Part shown: piece after piece, positions 17,536 to 31,100 of the stretch | How the letters are laid out: every line of letters starts with the position of its first letter | How positions within the stretch are numbered: the first letter of the stretch is position 1 | Assembly (NCBI GenBank): GCA_900110635.1 | Contig: FOEK01000004.1 | Span: 121,987 to 185,986 of the forward strand | From: Lachnospiraceae bacterium NE2001 | GTDB taxonomy: Bacteria > Bacillota > Clostridia > Lachnospirales > Lachnospiraceae | Direction of reading: 5' to 3' | Length of the DNA: 64,000 nt | The notes under the pieces: generated by a model | Databases searched by the model: none | What the model saw: only the letters and a program-made list of their open reading frames with translations | What the model was told of the DNA's origin: nothing | Position numbers and translations under genes: made by a program

Positions 17536-20500
17536 TTATGCATGTGGCCCCTTCCTTGCCTGTTCCTTATTATGTTCCTTCTGGGCACGAGCCTCTTTAC
17601 GCTGGCGGGATACAAGCTTTTCCTTGAAATCCTTTCTATGCTTGTTACTAGCATTTTTCACATCTTCTCTAGCTTTAAATGGATGTCGAACCTCCAGCAT
17701 ATATTCCTCAAACAGATCGTCCGGATTAGGAATCTGGTGACCTTCCTGGCCATATCCATCATTTGCCCGTTTAACAAGCTTATTAAAAGCAGCATCCTTA
17801 GTGACAATCTTCTGCAAATCCTCGTGAGATATAGTCTTTCCAACCTTGTTCATTCTGGCAAGATAGTCCGCGCCCGTTTCATTTTCCTGCATCTTATAAT
17901 AGCCATCCTTAAGCTGGAGATTATACACGATAACCCTGGCCGTTGCCTCAGCATACTCAAGCTTTGATGAAGGATTCTTAAGCTTCTCCTCCTCAGCCTT
18001 AAGCAGATCACGAACCTTCTTCATTGCTTCAGGCTTCATCTTCTGAAGCTTCTCTCTCTGAAATACATTCACAGGCTTCATATAATCCTCATACTCAGCG
18101 ATCTTATCAATCATCATATTCAGCTTGTCATAGTTCTTAAGCGCCATATTTATACGGGACTGTTCAGTTTTCTGCCTGCCATCAGAATCTCTTCTGTTAT
18201 TGTCTTTTCTAAAATCGTCTTCCTTCCTCTCAAGATACCTCAGAGTCGCATTTCTGGCTCCAATAAGCTTAGCCTTGAGATCATTCATATTCCGAATATA
18301 TTTCTTATGATAATCTTCTTCAGTACCTTCTATATTAGCAGCACGCATAGACCTCTGAGTATACTTCTGAAGGTCCTCCATATATTCCTTCATTTCCTTA
18401 AACTCACCAGAGCCGCGGAGCCATATCTCAACTGAATGCAGGTCATCCACCATGATATCTACATTCTTTTCTATCTGGTCATATGAAAGTCCTGCCGGTT
18501 TGCTTACTTTAATAGAAACCTTTTCTGGTACATTCTTATTGTTCTTGTTATCAAACTCAGGATTATCTACCCTTATTTTTTCTGTCTCAACTCTGAGAGT
18601 ATTGCTGCCAACCTCATTTGCCAGGATCTTGCGATTCACTGCATCATTATAAACCTTACCGATAGCATCAGACTTAAACTTGTGGTCTATCGTAAGAGTC
18701 TTATTCCACTCAAGGTACTCCTTAACTGGTCCAGCGAAGCTTTCCAGTATCTCATCTCTATGCTCAGGAGAAATAATGTATTCATTATCAAGCCTCTTCA
18801 TAGGCTCATCCAAAGCCTTGAGTAACTCTGCCGCCTTCTTTTTCTGAGCATCAGAAAGATCCCTGTTAGTGCTTCCACTCCTAAGCCTATCCTTCATAAA
18901 ATGAAGTTCTCTTACAACGCCAATGTCCTCAGCTGACCAGCCTCTATCAAGAATATTGTGAATCTCGTCGCTTCGCTCTATTCCAGTCTCTGCAAGTCTT
19001 CCCTTCTGCCAGTTATCACGAAGATACGTCGTAGGATTATTAGCAAATATCTTCATGGCAAGGATTTCTTTATCAGCATCTGGACCATCAATTTTAATGG
19101 ATCTTATCTTCTGGAAATAAGCCTTCTGTTTATCGAGATGCTCATGATAAGCTTTGTTATAATTCTTAACTCTTTCCGGTGTCAGTTTGCCTTCCTTCTT
19201 ATCTCTTGCATAAGGAATATATTCATGTAATATAAAGTTCTGTCTCTCCTCTATCTGATCAAGGAACGGAATTCTCTCCATTACATCTCTATAACGCTTA
19301 TCGTCTGGCTTAAATGAGCCATCCTCCTGTTTAAAGCTGTTATATGGAAATGTTGCAAATGTCGACGAAAACAGAGAATGATAGTCAGGATCCGCCTGAA
19401 GTATATCTGCATAGTCCGGATTACTCATTATCGTGTAATTATTCTTAAGTATATCCAGGATTCTGACATTAGGGTCCTTCTCTACCGGTCTGTCCTCATA
19501 CAGAGCCTTGTCCATATAATAGACACTCATATTACCAATAAGCATATCAAACTTGGTTAACGTCTTGCAAAGTGCCACCTTCGACTGATGGTCATCTACT
19601 CTGTAATCCTCTATTCCATTTGGAAGATCAATTATCTTCTTTGATTCTTCTTTTATAGTCATAGAATCTTGAGCGCTAGCTGTCTGAACCGCCGTCAGTT
19701 CATCACTAAACTCTGGGAAATTAACATCACAACCAATAAGTGTAATAAGTGTTCTATCAAGAGCCATCTGACTCATGGAACCAGGATTATTCACAAAGGT
19801 TATAGAAATATTTTGAGAAAGCCCTTGATCAGACAGATCCATCACAGGCTTCTTAGGCGCTCTCTTTTTCCAATAGCCACCAGGTGCCGGATTTTCTTCC
19901 TGCTTCTTATTAGGATTATTCTTTGCTTCTTCTTCCCTTCTCTGTTCTTCAATGATCTGCTCCGCAGACTTATTTACGCCTGGCTCCATTCTTTCCTCAA
20001 CTACACGGCCTGCAACCGAGAAGTCCTCCGCCTTTGCGTCATTTTCATCTATCCACTCCTGCCCCATCTGATTCTGGTATTCAAGCTCAGATATCTCTGT
20101 GTAGTTATCATCCTTGCCTTCCTCAGCAAGCTTCTGTCTCGCAGCTTCCCTATCAGCCTCATTCTTTGCCTCTAGATCAGCCTGTATCTGTTCCACATCC
20201 TTATAGTCATCATCGACGGCACTATTAGGATCAAACTTATATTCCTTTGAATTATAACCATAGTTAAGATAACTCTTAAACGATTCAATCTGATCCTTAT
20301 TCTTGAGATATTCAGGATCCGTCTCAACATATCGAGGTGGGTTCTCCACCATAGGCTCCTCTATCTCAGGCTCCAGGGCTTTCATCTGATTATATGTAAG
20401 GCGAACGTACTTCTCCTTCGCAATCTCGGCAGGGTCCTGTACAAGCCCAGGGATAGTTTTAGTGTTAAATGAATACTCTAGGTCATTTGACATAGCAGGA

Positions 20501-21969
20501 CCCAGTTCGTTATTCTGATTAAAACGAAGAGGCTTAAATGTAATCTCACCCTTCTGATGTGCCATGGTATAAAGCACAAACGCCTTCATCATCTGGGTAT
20601 ACTGATGGCTCTCAACCTGATTGGCATTATCTGCATCTAATCCTTTTTCTGCATAAAGCTCGTAAACAACCTTCTGAACCTTCACGTTATCAATCTGCTG
20701 GCCATTCACAGTTATGCCAGAAACGCGCATGAAGTTTTCCATTGATGAATCATCCATTTTTTCAAAATGATGAGTATCATAATGAGCCTTAAGGTCCATG
20801 AACATTCTGTCGTAAACCTGTTCTGCGTCCCTGAGGTCTTCAGCCGACAGCTTTGTCATATCAAAACCATCCTTGCTCATCTTGGTATATGTAGCAAGCT
20901 TATATATATCCTCCTTAGGAGCGTCCTTCACTGAATCTACGGCATACTTCAGATCCTCATTATAGCGAGTCCTGCCAACTCCTTTATACTTATGAACGAC
21001 CGTTCTTTTAAATCTGGCCTCATCCTTAACATGCTGACGCTCTCTCTTATCCCTTCTCTCATCAGCATACTTCTTCTCCAGAGCCTGGGCCTTGAGACGC
21101 TCAAGCTGCTCTGCTGCATAGGTATCTCTCACTGACTGCTCTGCTGCAGAAAGAACTCCTGGAAGAGAATCATTTAACTGCTTCTCCTCAAGTTCGTAGT
21201 CTTCTACCATATGATCAGCTTTCTTGTGATCCTTATTGCTTATTGCAAAACGCCTATTCACGGCATCATCATAAAGAGACTGAAGATCATTCCTTGCCTG
21301 TTCTTTACCCTTTGGATCATCTTTAAACTCTTCATCAAGCCTGCTCAAATGCTCGTTTGTCTCTCGTATATGCTGTTCAATTGCAGCAGCCTTATCCAAA
21401 AGCTCTCTGGCCTTGTCCACTTCCTCCTTCTGCTCCAAATGCTTTGCAAAATGCTCTGTGCGGGCTTTTTCCTTGGCAGCATTAATACGCTGAGTCAGAT
21501 CAGCTGGATCCACCTCAGGTGCAACATACTTTATTTCAGGCTCCACCGGCTCCTCAACCTGAGGGATAAATCCCCAGTCGCGCTTTGGCTTCGGCGCTCT
21601 GTAAGCCGGATCAACATATGGAATGTCGCCATCTCTCAGATGCTCCCGATAGATATCAAAATCATCGCCAGCAGGCTCCTTGATCTGAGTATCAAAGTCT
21701 ACGTTAGACTGGTCCTCTGACAATTGGTTATAGCTGTTCAGGCCTTCCTCTATCTGCACGCCCTTCTTGCCTTCTAGCTCAACGTTCTTAAGCTTGGCAG
21801 CAGCTTCACGCTCCTGCTTCATACGTTCAGCAGGCTCGATTGGCTGACTGAAGCGTGGATCTCCAGGCTGCTCAGCATTCTCGTTAATTATGTTGTTGTC
21901 ATTATTAATATTATTGATGTTATTATTTGCGTTCTCTATGTTGTTCAGGTTCTCATCATTTTCTTTCAT
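17536..21969 (-). CDS. 1477-residue coiled-coil protein with Asn-rich N-terminus
   Basis: I start at the ATG at 21969 (MKENDEN), because GGAGG lies between it and a second ATG five codons upstream. The first 35 residues are largely Asn, Ile and Glu. Residues up to about 380 are highly charged and predicted coiled coil. About 930-1110 are similar to the 870-residue protein: both have LTPE/MTPE, then GW(S/H)xxDxGV, then SDAQ and a helical tail. About 1335-1405 (EATARVIVYN...ISHEDLQKIVTKDAAFNKLV) fits the shared helical module. No catalytic motif, signal peptide or TM segment is seen. It is monocistronic, bracketed by the promoter at 22017-22050 and the terminator at 17455-17502. Function unknown; a structural or effector role is possible. 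Confidence 0.85.
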   Translation of the reverse strand: MKENDENLNNIENANNNINNINNDNNIINENAEQPGDPRFSQPIEPAERMKQEREAAAKLKNVELEGKKGVQIEEGLNSYNQLSEDQSNVDFDTQIKEPAGDDFDIYREHLRDGDIPYVDPAYRAPKPKRDWGFIPQVEEPVEPEIKYVAPEVDPADLTQRINAAKEKARTEHFAKHLEQKEEVDKARELLDKAAAIEQHIRETNEHLSRLDEEFKDDPKGKEQARNDLQSLYDDAVNRRFAISNKDHKKADHMVEDYELEEKQLNDSLPGVLSAAEQSVRDTYAAEQLERLKAQALEKKYADERRDKRERQHVKDEARFKRTVVHKYKGVGRTRYNEDLKYAVDSVKDAPKEDIYKLATYTKMSKDGFDMTKLSAEDLRDAEQVYDRMFMDLKAHYDTHHFEKMDDSSMENFMRVSGITVNGQQIDNVKVQKVVYELYAEKGLDADNANQVESHQYTQMMKAFVLYTMAHQKGEITFKPLRFNQNNELGPAMSNDLEYSFNTKTIPGLVQDPAEIAKEKYVRLTYNQMKALEPEIEEPMVENPPRYVETDPEYLKNKDQIESFKSYLNYGYNSKEYKFDPNSAVDDDYKDVEQIQADLEAKNEADREAARQKLAEEGKDDNYTEISELEYQNQMGQEWIDENDAKAEDFSVAGRVVEERMEPGVNKSAEQIIEEQRREEEAKNNPNKKQEENPAPGGYWKKRAPKKPVMDLSDQGLSQNISITFVNNPGSMSQMALDRTLITLIGCDVNFPEFSDELTAVQTASAQDSMTIKEESKKIIDLPNGIEDYRVDDHQSKVALCKTLTKFDMLIGNMSVYYMDKALYEDRPVEKDPNVRILDILKNNYTIMSNPDYADILQADPDYHSLFSSTFATFPYNSFKQEDGSFKPDDKRYRDVMERIPFLDQIEERQNFILHEYIPYARDKKEGKLTPERVKNYNKAYHEHLDKQKAYFQKIRSIKIDGPDADKEILAMKIFANNPTTYLRDNWQKGRLAETGIERSDEIHNILDRGWSAEDIGVVRELHFMKDRLRSGSTNRDLSDAQKKKAAELLKALDEPMKRLDNEYIISPEHRDEILESFAGPVKEYLEWNKTLTIDHKFKSDAIGKVYNDAVNRKILANEVGSNTLRVETEKIRVDNPEFDNKNNKNVPEKVSIKVSKPAGLSYDQIEKNVDIMVDDLHSVEIWLRGSGEFKEMKEYMEDLQKYTQRSMRAANIEGTEEDYHKKYIRNMNDLKAKLIGARNATLRYLERKEDDFRKDNNRRDSDGRQKTEQSRINMALKNYDKLNMMIDKIAEYEDYMKPVNVFQREKLQKMKPEAMKKVRDLLKAEEEKLKNPSSKLEYAEATARVIVYNLQLKDGYYKMQENETGADYLARMNKVGKTISHEDLQKIVTKDAAFNKLVKRANDGYGQEGHQIPNPDDLFEEYMLEVRHPFKAREDVKNASNKHRKDFKEKLVSRQRKEARAQKEHNKEQARKGPHA

Positions 21970-22016
21970 GGTTTTAGCCTCCATACAATAATAGCTTTTT
22001 TATATTCAACAACCTT

Positions 22017-22050
22017 AGTTTAACACCATAAGCGCAACAAAACCGCAACA
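22017..22050 (-). promoter_or_regulatory. Repeat-type promoter of the 1477-residue gene
   Basis: TGTTGCGG, TTT, TGTTGCGC, 9 bp, TAAACT on the minus strand, about 40 nt before the ATG at 21969. The weaker -10 is the main deviation from the consensus. Confidence 0.8.
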
Positions 22051-22070
22051 CAGGGATTCGAATATTTCAT

Positions 22071-22111
22071 GAAAAATGAACCAGATTCAAACTATGTTTG
22101 AACCTGGTTCA
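22071..22111 (-). terminator. Rho-independent terminator of the 3090-residue gene
   Basis: A 16-bp stem with one mismatch (TGAACCAGATTCAAAC against GTTTGAACCTGGTTCA), a 3-nt loop and then a T-run on the minus strand. It lies 21 nt after the stop at 22133. Confidence 0.88.
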
Positions 22112-22132
22112 GATGTCACGTTTTATCAAGCT

Positions 22133-25100
22133 TTAAAGCTTATGGGCGTCGGCTGGTTTCTTTGCCTCTGGGGCTTTGTTTGCCTCGGCCTGATTTTTTT
22201 TGAATCTAGCTATTTCTTTCTCAATGTGCCTGATTCCTGGATGTGATTCGTCCATTCGCTGTATATGAGCCTTCTGTTCCTGGGAAGCAGCACTAATGAT
22301 AGAGAAATTATCGATCATCTCATTTAACATTTTAAGGCTCTTCTGCTGGCCGTATTCATACTCATTGTTAGTTGTATCGTTCTTTATCTCCTGAAGTATT
22401 GGCTTTAATACACCCCTGAAGGATGGATCCGCTGCAAGCCTTGCAGGAAAGTCTTTAAGTGTCATACCCGCTGGTAACTGGCCACCTCTTCGATTGACTA
22501 TATCCAGCGCTATCACATTTGCAATGCTTGAATAGAACTTCTCCTCATAAGGAACGCCTCCTTCATCATTCTGACCAATCTTATTGCCAAACTGATGTAC
22601 GTTATACTCTATATGGTTTCTCATTTCTTCAGCCAGATTATTGAAAGCCACAACCTTTTGAGCAGCGTTAATATTTTGATTGTCACCAGCAAGCCCCTTT
22701 GTCAGCTCCTCATCAAGCTTGCGATGATTCTCAGCCTCCTTCTTCAGATCCTCGGCCCTAACTCGCTCCTCTAAGGTTCCCTTTCTGTGATCCACAACTC
22801 CCTCTGGAAGCGGGGTATCAATCTGCTGTCTATAAATCTCGTTCTTCCAGGCAAGCTCCCACTCTTCAGCTGACAGTTCTTTTACATCAAGGTTTTCTTC
22901 TTCTTTAATTACTGCCTTACCATCCTGATCCACTGTTACTGTATGGGTGCTTCTCCACTTTTTATAAGCCTCAACGCTGGCAAGGTGTCCCTCCCAGGCA
23001 CGTCCCTGAACTCTCTCATTTATCATTTCAAGGTCCTTCGCAGTTGCCTCCGGATTTACCTCATCAACAAATGCAGGATGTGCTGGAAGCGCTGCACCAG
23101 GGTTTTCTCTAAGGGCGTTCAGCTGATCATATCTTTCCTTCAGATATGATGCCGTTACCTCTTTATATTTATATCCATCAATGAGCTCAGCCTTACGATT
23201 ATCGATCAGCTCCTTTATCTCATCTTTGATTGCCTGCTTCTCTTTACCTCCAGCATTCTTCATTTTCTTCTGCAGAAGCTGTATCTCTTGATCGAACTCT
23301 CTCTCAGCAGCCCTTACATCCTTTGCGAGATTCTTTGCCTCCTTCACGATATCTTCCTGCCACTTCTTGAACTTATTATATGGAGACTGCTCCTTAACCT
23401 TCGCATCCTTTGAAGCCTCGAAACCATACTCCTCAGAGGACTTCTTGGCAAGCTTAAGCAGGTCCTTATATTCAGGCTTTCTGCTATCCTCTGGATGAGC
23501 CATCAGATAGTCAAACATGGTCTCAACCATCACCTGTCTTGCAACCAGCATAGCGTGATTTGGCTTGGCATTATTCTTGATCGTATCAACAATTATTTCA
23601 TTTAGCTTCTCATTATTCAGTTTAGTCTGTGCGATAATATGGTTATACTTGCCCTTCTCCTTCAGCTGGTCTCTATACCCTGCATCCTTATCGAGAGGGA
23701 GTATCACACCATTTCGATTCATAACCGATATATGCTCTTCGCCCACAGGCTTGCCAGTGAGGAACGCTGACCTCAGGCCCTCCTTAAACTTAGCATAGTT
23801 TTCAGTGCCCATTTTAGCTTCCTGCATCTTGGTAAGCAGATAGACATTTTCCTTCTTGAAGACCGTATCATCCAGCTTGTTGCTGCTAGATCTCATGAGC
23901 TTGATCTTGTGTCTCTCCAGCTCCATCATATTCTCTGGATTCTTCTCCAGTCTGGCCAGAACCTCCAGAGGTCTGCCTATGGTAGTAGTTATGGAACCAC
24001 CGATGGTATCAGCAAGGAAGGTGGAGCCCTTGTTCTCCTTTTCACCTGCAACAAAGAGAGCATTTAATGATTCGGCAAATGTCATGCCTGGCTTTGAGTA
24101 ATTATCCAGGGTGTGACGCTTAACACCCTTATCCACGAACTCGTTTACAGCCTTAGCTGGGTCATTCAGATAGTCCTCTACTGAAATGCCCATGAATGAG
24201 CACTGTTCAGCAAGAAGGAAGATTCCATTTACAAAGCTGTCGGTCACGTAATCGTGTGTAAAATCAACTGGAAGAATTTCTGTACGAAGTGTATCCACAT
24301 TATCAGGAGCCACCTTGAAGTCGCCAACGTGCTGCTTCACAAAATCATAGATTTTGCTCATCTTCTCCTTTTCCTGCTCGTACTTCTCATTGGCGGCATC
24401 AATCTTCTCTAGATCCTTGGTCTTTACTGCCTTCTCCAGTTCTTTCTTTGCATCCAGCAGCTTGTGAAGTGAGTAGACCTTTCCGCCCTGCTCCAGCTTG
24501 AAGTTATCAACTATGATGCCACTGTCCTTCATAAGCTTTACTGTATCCAGAACAAGCTTCTTTGTCTCTTCAGATACAACAGGCTTCTCAGCCTTAACAT
24601 CGTTATATGTAGCCTCCTGCTTTGTGCGCAGTTTTTCAGATACATCCTCACGGCTTTCATAGCCCATGAAACGATCTCTGACATCAGTCTTAACATTTGA
24701 CAGATTCTTCTTTACATCATTTAAAAGATTCTTGCTTTCCTGAGAAAGAACCCTGTTATTTAGTATAGAATTGATATCACGCTCATATGGACACTCAACC
24801 TTGTCTTCGAAGGTCATATCCTCTATTCTCTTAAGACTGTTAACGCTGTCCTTCATGCCAGACGCAGACAACGGATTCAGCTCCAGCTCGTCAAAGACAA
24901 TACCGAAGAACATATCCATCTGATCACTGGTGATGGAATTGTCCATTTTAATTATTTTGTTTTTATTCTTGCCTGTTACTTTATCCAGCTTCTTCCAGCC
25001 AAGCTTCTCTGCTATAGTATTATACTCAGTTACAATACCTTCTACCTGCTTCTGTGACAACTTGCTTAGTACAGCCTCGCTGAACTGTGACATATAGTCA

Positions 25101-28100
25101 CGCTGGCTATATCTTTCTCTGCCCAGCTCAACCTGTCTGTCAAGGGTTACTCCCTCTTCAAGAGGCAGAGATTTCACTACATCATATCGGTTATCAAGTT
25201 CCCTAAGCTTCTTATTTTCACTGAGGAACTTAGCCTTCAGAGCAGCAATTTCCTCCAGGATTTCTCTTGCCGGAGCCACAGGATCATCACTAAGTAACTT
25301 CTCTACCATGTCAGGATTATGCTTAAATCCATCCTGCTTATAGAACATAAAGTTCATCTCAGCCAGGGTCTTGATGCTATTATCTATTTCAGCCTTAGGT
25401 TTATTCTTGTTTTGCTCCTTAGCTATATTTGTGGCATCATATACCTTTAATGACTCAGCAACATACTCCTCTGACCCTACAAAGCTTGTGTGTGCATCAT
25501 TCCACTGCTTTATGTAATAATGTCCTGCTGATATATCCTCGAGGCACTGCTGTTTTTCCTCTGGGTCCAGATGCAGGTCTCCTTCCCTGGCCTTTTTAAG
25601 ATCAGCCTCAGCCAGAGCCTTCCTATCAAGAACTTCCTTCAGCTTAATATACATCTGGAGTTCCTTCATCTCCTCTGGTGTCAGTTTTTCTGCAACCAGG
25701 GTCTCAAGCTTTACCTCATCCTCAGCCTCCTGACCATCAACCTCTTTCAGGTTATTTCCCATGACCAGGGTGAGCCTGTCCAGAACATTCATAAGACACA
25801 TAGTATCTCTGTTCATTGGTGATATATCATCGTATGATCTAAGTATCCTGAGACTTTCCTTTATTCCAAGTGCGACGGAGTTTACGAGAGGCTCTGTATT
25901 CCCCTGCATATACTCCTGCAGCATATCTGATGTGGCCTGTCTTGCCTGATTTATCTGACCTAAATACTGAGTGCCAAGGTTATTACGTACACCTCCTGCT
26001 CCATCAGCCCAAAAATCAGTGGTCCATTTTGAAATACTATAACGAACGAAATCGTCATGCTCCATGCCATTTCTGTCAAAATCAACCTCCGGTTCGTCCT
26101 TAACAACCTTCGGATCGTGAGACACAAAATATGCAAGGGTAGCAAAATCTGCGCTTTCCAGGCCATGAGGATCCACATCGATCATTCCATTTAAGAATGA
26201 ATCCTTGCTGTACTTCAGGTTATCAAGCCCTTTACCAAACCCAGCCCACTCTTTTACATACTTCTGCTTTGGACCATAAAGAGTTTCCATATCAAGGAAG
26301 GCTTCCTGATAAGGAGCCTCAGGATCAACATTTCTCCTAATATCAGCCTCAGTAATGATCCTGTCAGCCGGAATCAGTCCGTTCTTTGCTGCGTTCGCAA
26401 GTTCCTTATGATACAGCTTATTCCACTCTGATTCATCAGCTCCGGCGAGATAATTCTCTCCGTGCTGCTTCTTCATCTGTGTTTTAAACAGATCCATATT
26501 CTGAAGATATGCAACCTGATCCAGCACGAAGCTTCTGTCCTCAACATCAATAAGAGTCTTGGTCGTCTGCTCGAACTTTCCAGTAGACAGATTACGTTCT
26601 ATATCTATTATCTGAAGCTGGTTCGCAGGATCTGTGGCAGCACTCAGGATAGTGAATTTGATCTCATCAAAATTACCACTACTAATCGCACTCTCAAGAG
26701 CATTAGGCTTTAAATGCTCACGGAGTGGCTTGCCATTTATCATAAAGAGATCAACCCAATGACGCCCCGGTTTAGCAGTCACATAATCTCTAACGCCTGC
26801 CTTGCCCAGATATATATCAAATGTTTTATCAAAGAGCTTGCCGACATCCTCTCTGCTCTTGTTATCCAGAGCCTCCCAAGGAACAGGCCTCTTAACCGAG
26901 TTTTCTTCACTGATAAGGAGCTTTGCACGGGCCTCTCTGGTAGATGCCATCTTTTCTTCGATAGAATTCCTGTTAAGATAACTCTTATCATCCAGCTTCT
27001 CTCTGATGTAATCAATATTCTCGGTCTGAATAAGCTGAGACAGTTCCTTAAGCCCATCAAACACAGGCAGCTTATGCTCCTTGTCGATGGTCATGTTAAT
27101 GTCATTAAAAAGGCTGCCATCAATTATCTGCTTAAGAAATGCTTCTGAGAGCTCTGGATTCCCCTGAAATGTCTTCATTATATCTGTCAGGCCATTCATC
27201 TGGGCATTTGATGCGATCAAAAGACCTACAAGACCAACAACATCTGCTTCATACTCACTGCTCTTCAGATTAGGATTGCTCTTAATATAATCCACTATCA
27301 TTTTTTTATTAAAATGATAATCAAATGAGCTTGTAATAACAGTAGAAACACTTGAACCTGTACTTCCCAGAATATAATCCTTTATCGCACGTGCATAATA
27401 GGTAGCCTTGTTATCAAGCTTGAATCCTGACTTGCTACTAAGGTCAAACTTGAGATTATCATAGTCCGCCCAGGCAGGATTATCCTTGCTTGCCAGTTCT
27501 GTAACCTCGTCCTTACAGTGTTTCATTTCCTGCCAGGCATCGAACTTAAGGAAGGAAGCCCAAGCGAATTTCTGATAGGCAACGAAGTTTTCAAAGTTAG
27601 GATCATTAAAATCGATCTTCTTATGCTCCTCATCCAGCATATCAGAGAAAATCTTGTTGCCCTTATATATATTTTCAGCAAACCACTTCTGATTTTCAGG
27701 GTTATTATTCTTTCCCCTTGTGATGACCTCGTCGTACATCTGCTGCTTCTCGAAGACCAGCTTATTATTATCCATGAGTTCATCATAGGTATACTTGCCG
27801 GTTGCAGCAAGTGCGAGTAATGATATAGACTCTCCACTCCATCTGCCTAGCCCAGAACCATTTTCAGCAGATGCAACATATGTAGTTCTATATTTTTGAC
27901 CCTTATATGTCTTCTTTGTCTGCTCCCTATAAACGGTATCCAGGTTTCTCTCGTTCACTAGCAGCTGCTTAATACCAAGCTTTTCTGCCTCCAGCATCAT
28001 CTGAGCCTCGAGAGCCTTCTCTGCTGATGCAATATTAACTACAGCAGCTCTCTTAAGTTCGATCACTGCATTTATCTTGTTTGTAGCATTCTTGCCGTCC

Positions 28101-31100
28101 CAGGCTGACAGATACTTATCTGCTTCCTGACTAGCCTTCTTGGCCGCCTTGATATAATTCTGAATACTCTCACAGCTGACAGGCTTCTTGGATGAGCCCA
28201 GAGTTTTAGCAGCATTTGCATACTCAACAGAAGCAGTTACGACATTTGAGTATGCTTCGTCACCACTTCCAAACCAGCTGAAGCTATTTTGCTTATTTAT
28301 TTTCTCGTAGAGATTATATATATTTTCTCCATTATTCTTTATTGAGGCAGGAGTAAGGCCGTTAATTGCATTCGGGATGTTATATTTCTCATAATCAGGG
28401 TTGGTAGAGAGATAATTAACTATACCCTTGTTGAACAGTTTTGTACCCTTTTCGACACTCTCCCTATAGACAATTCCAGTCGTATTATTGTACTTTGTAG
28501 CCTCATCCGGAAGGGTTACATCAAAGGTCGGAGTTCCCCTATCGGCATTTCTTAGGATTTCTTTCTCTGCGGCCTTTATTGCCTCACACATATCACCCTT
28601 AGTATCAGCAGCAAGAAGATTCTGATATGCAGGGCTTTGCTTAATACGTGGACCGTAGATTTCCTTCAGTTTTTCAAGGCCGTCAATATCAGCAAGATAG
28701 GCCTCGTACTGATTGATCTTAAAAGCATCCACAGCCTTGGCTATATCATCCTTAATCTCCGCTGTCTCTCGATGCATCATCTCGATATCAGAGTATTCGC
28801 TGGAGCCAGGTAATATGCCATACTTCTTCATCTCAGCGGCAACAATCTTGTTCGTCTCTTTGTTGCGCATATTTATCGAAAGATTCGAGGTTGATGCTAC
28901 ATACATATTAAAGAGAAGGTTGAAGGCAAGCTCTTCCTTTCTTCCCTTCTCAACAGTATCGGCTGTATTGATCAGCTCAACACGGGTATCTATGGAGTTT
29001 CCAAGGGCTTCAGTCTGTCTGACGAAGATTCTCTCCTTGGCGTTCTCCATCTCCTTATTGGTACCGGTAGCATTTATAGGCTGCCTTCCCTTAACCTTCT
29101 CAACAAGAAGAGGAGCCACACGCTCTGGTGAATATATAGTTAATCCTGGATTACTATATTCACTATCATATCCTATAACATTTGTGGTAGACAGATTACT
29201 ATCTGTCACATCAATAAATCTATCCAGGAGTTTTTTTGCAGGCGCAAAATTACCGTTCTTAAACTCTGCCAGAGCAGCCTTAACATCACGTCTTGCCTGG
29301 GTAAGCGCTGGAACAAAGGCTGTTGCCTTAGGCGCCTGATTCGGTGCTATATTTGACAGTATATAATACTGATTAAATGTCAGATGATCACCTTGTGCTG
29401 TGGATCCGGTCAGGTTGCCCTTCATCTTTTCAGGATCATACATGGCGCCAAGAAGCATGGCTGTGACAATCTCCTCGTCCAGCCCATCAGGAATCTCGTT
29501 GTCCTGAATCGCCTCCTTATCATATTCTTCCGTACCTTCCTGAATCCTGCTTGGAAGCTTGCCCTTAGGACCCAGAGTATCGATTATCATCCTGAACGGA
29601 TCCTGCTTTACCTGAATAGTAGAATTCATATTCTGCAGATATTCTACTTCAGGTCCCTGCTCCTCAGGCTGCTCCTGTTCCTGCTCCTCCTGTGGTCCTT
29701 CTGGAATCTGGTCATTCTGGATATTCTGGTCATTGTTTTGAATATTCTGGTTATCGTTCAGGTTATTCTGAATATTCTGGTTATTGTTCAGGTCATTCTG
29801 AATATTCTGGTTATTGTTCAGTTCAGGCTGTACATTCTGCTGTTCATTCAACTGAACATTTGGCTGTACATTCTGCTCTTCATTTTGTGGAGCATTTTTC
29901 AAGCTTTCGAGTCTTGCAATATTCTGATTGACTCTCTCCAGTTCATTCTTCAGACGCTTCTTTTCTTCATTTAAAGCTGTATATCTCTTCTGTTTCTTTT
30001 GGTAGTTTTTATCTCTGAAATCCCTAGCAACATCCATCGCCTTACTTTGATCATTCAGACGCTTAGTTACTTTCTTGATCTGATCCTCAACTGTGATCTT
30101 CTTTTCTTTCCAGAATTCAGGATCATCCTTTCTTCTTTCTTCTTCCTTTCGAAGAAGCTCCTCCTGCTCTTTTTTCTTCTGCTGTGCAAGACGTTTCTTT
30201 TCCTGCTTTCTTTCGAGTTCAGCAGCCTCTTCATCTATCTCTTTATCGTCTTCTTTTTTGTCTTCTTTTTTATCTTCTATCTGGTCCTCTATTTTATCTT
30301 CTTTCTTATCTTCTTTCTTATCTTCTTTCTTATCTTCTTTCTTGTCCTCTACTTTATCTTCTTTTTTGTCTTGAAGGTTACTTACATTCTGCTTTTCCTT
30401 GGCAGCCTGAATCTCTTCCTGGGAAAGCTCAAGCAGTTCATCTACAGGCGCAAATATGGTGAACTGCTTCTTAAGCGAACCAACAACCATATTGTAGAGT
30501 TCAGGACGGTCAGTCTTCATTTCATTCATAGGCGTATTAAGGATGTAGCCCGCATCCTTATCTGAAAGACCTTCGAACTTCAAGTCACCTACCTTTTCAT
30601 AGGCTTCTTGTATCTGATCATATATTGTCTCGCGCTCGCCGCTCGTTAAACTGAGCATATCATCTATGGTTGTTCCAGAAAAATGCGGAAAAACAACCAG
30701 CTCCAGCATAAGCTTGGCTGCCACTCTGTTCTGGAGGGACTCATTCGGGTTAGTTGTCATAGATATAAGGGATATGCCCTTGGTAAAATAGTCCGCAATG
30801 TTTGAATAGGTTACGAATGAGCGGTTCTCAGGCAGCTGTTTCATAAAGGCATTTTGAAAATGCTTTTCATGTTCAAACTCCGCTTCTTCGTTGTCTAGTT
30901 CAGTTGGCAGGGATTCATTTAATATATAAGTCATTCCAGCAAAAAGATCTAGTGTACCTCCGCACTGGTCAGTGATTCCCTTATATGAGGCAATATCCTC
31001 TGTTGTTGGGAACTTCATCTTTGAGAACTTCGCCATAGCCTTGCCGAATATCTCTCCGTAATGAGACGCATTTTTCTCGTTATGGTAAATTGGCTTCTCT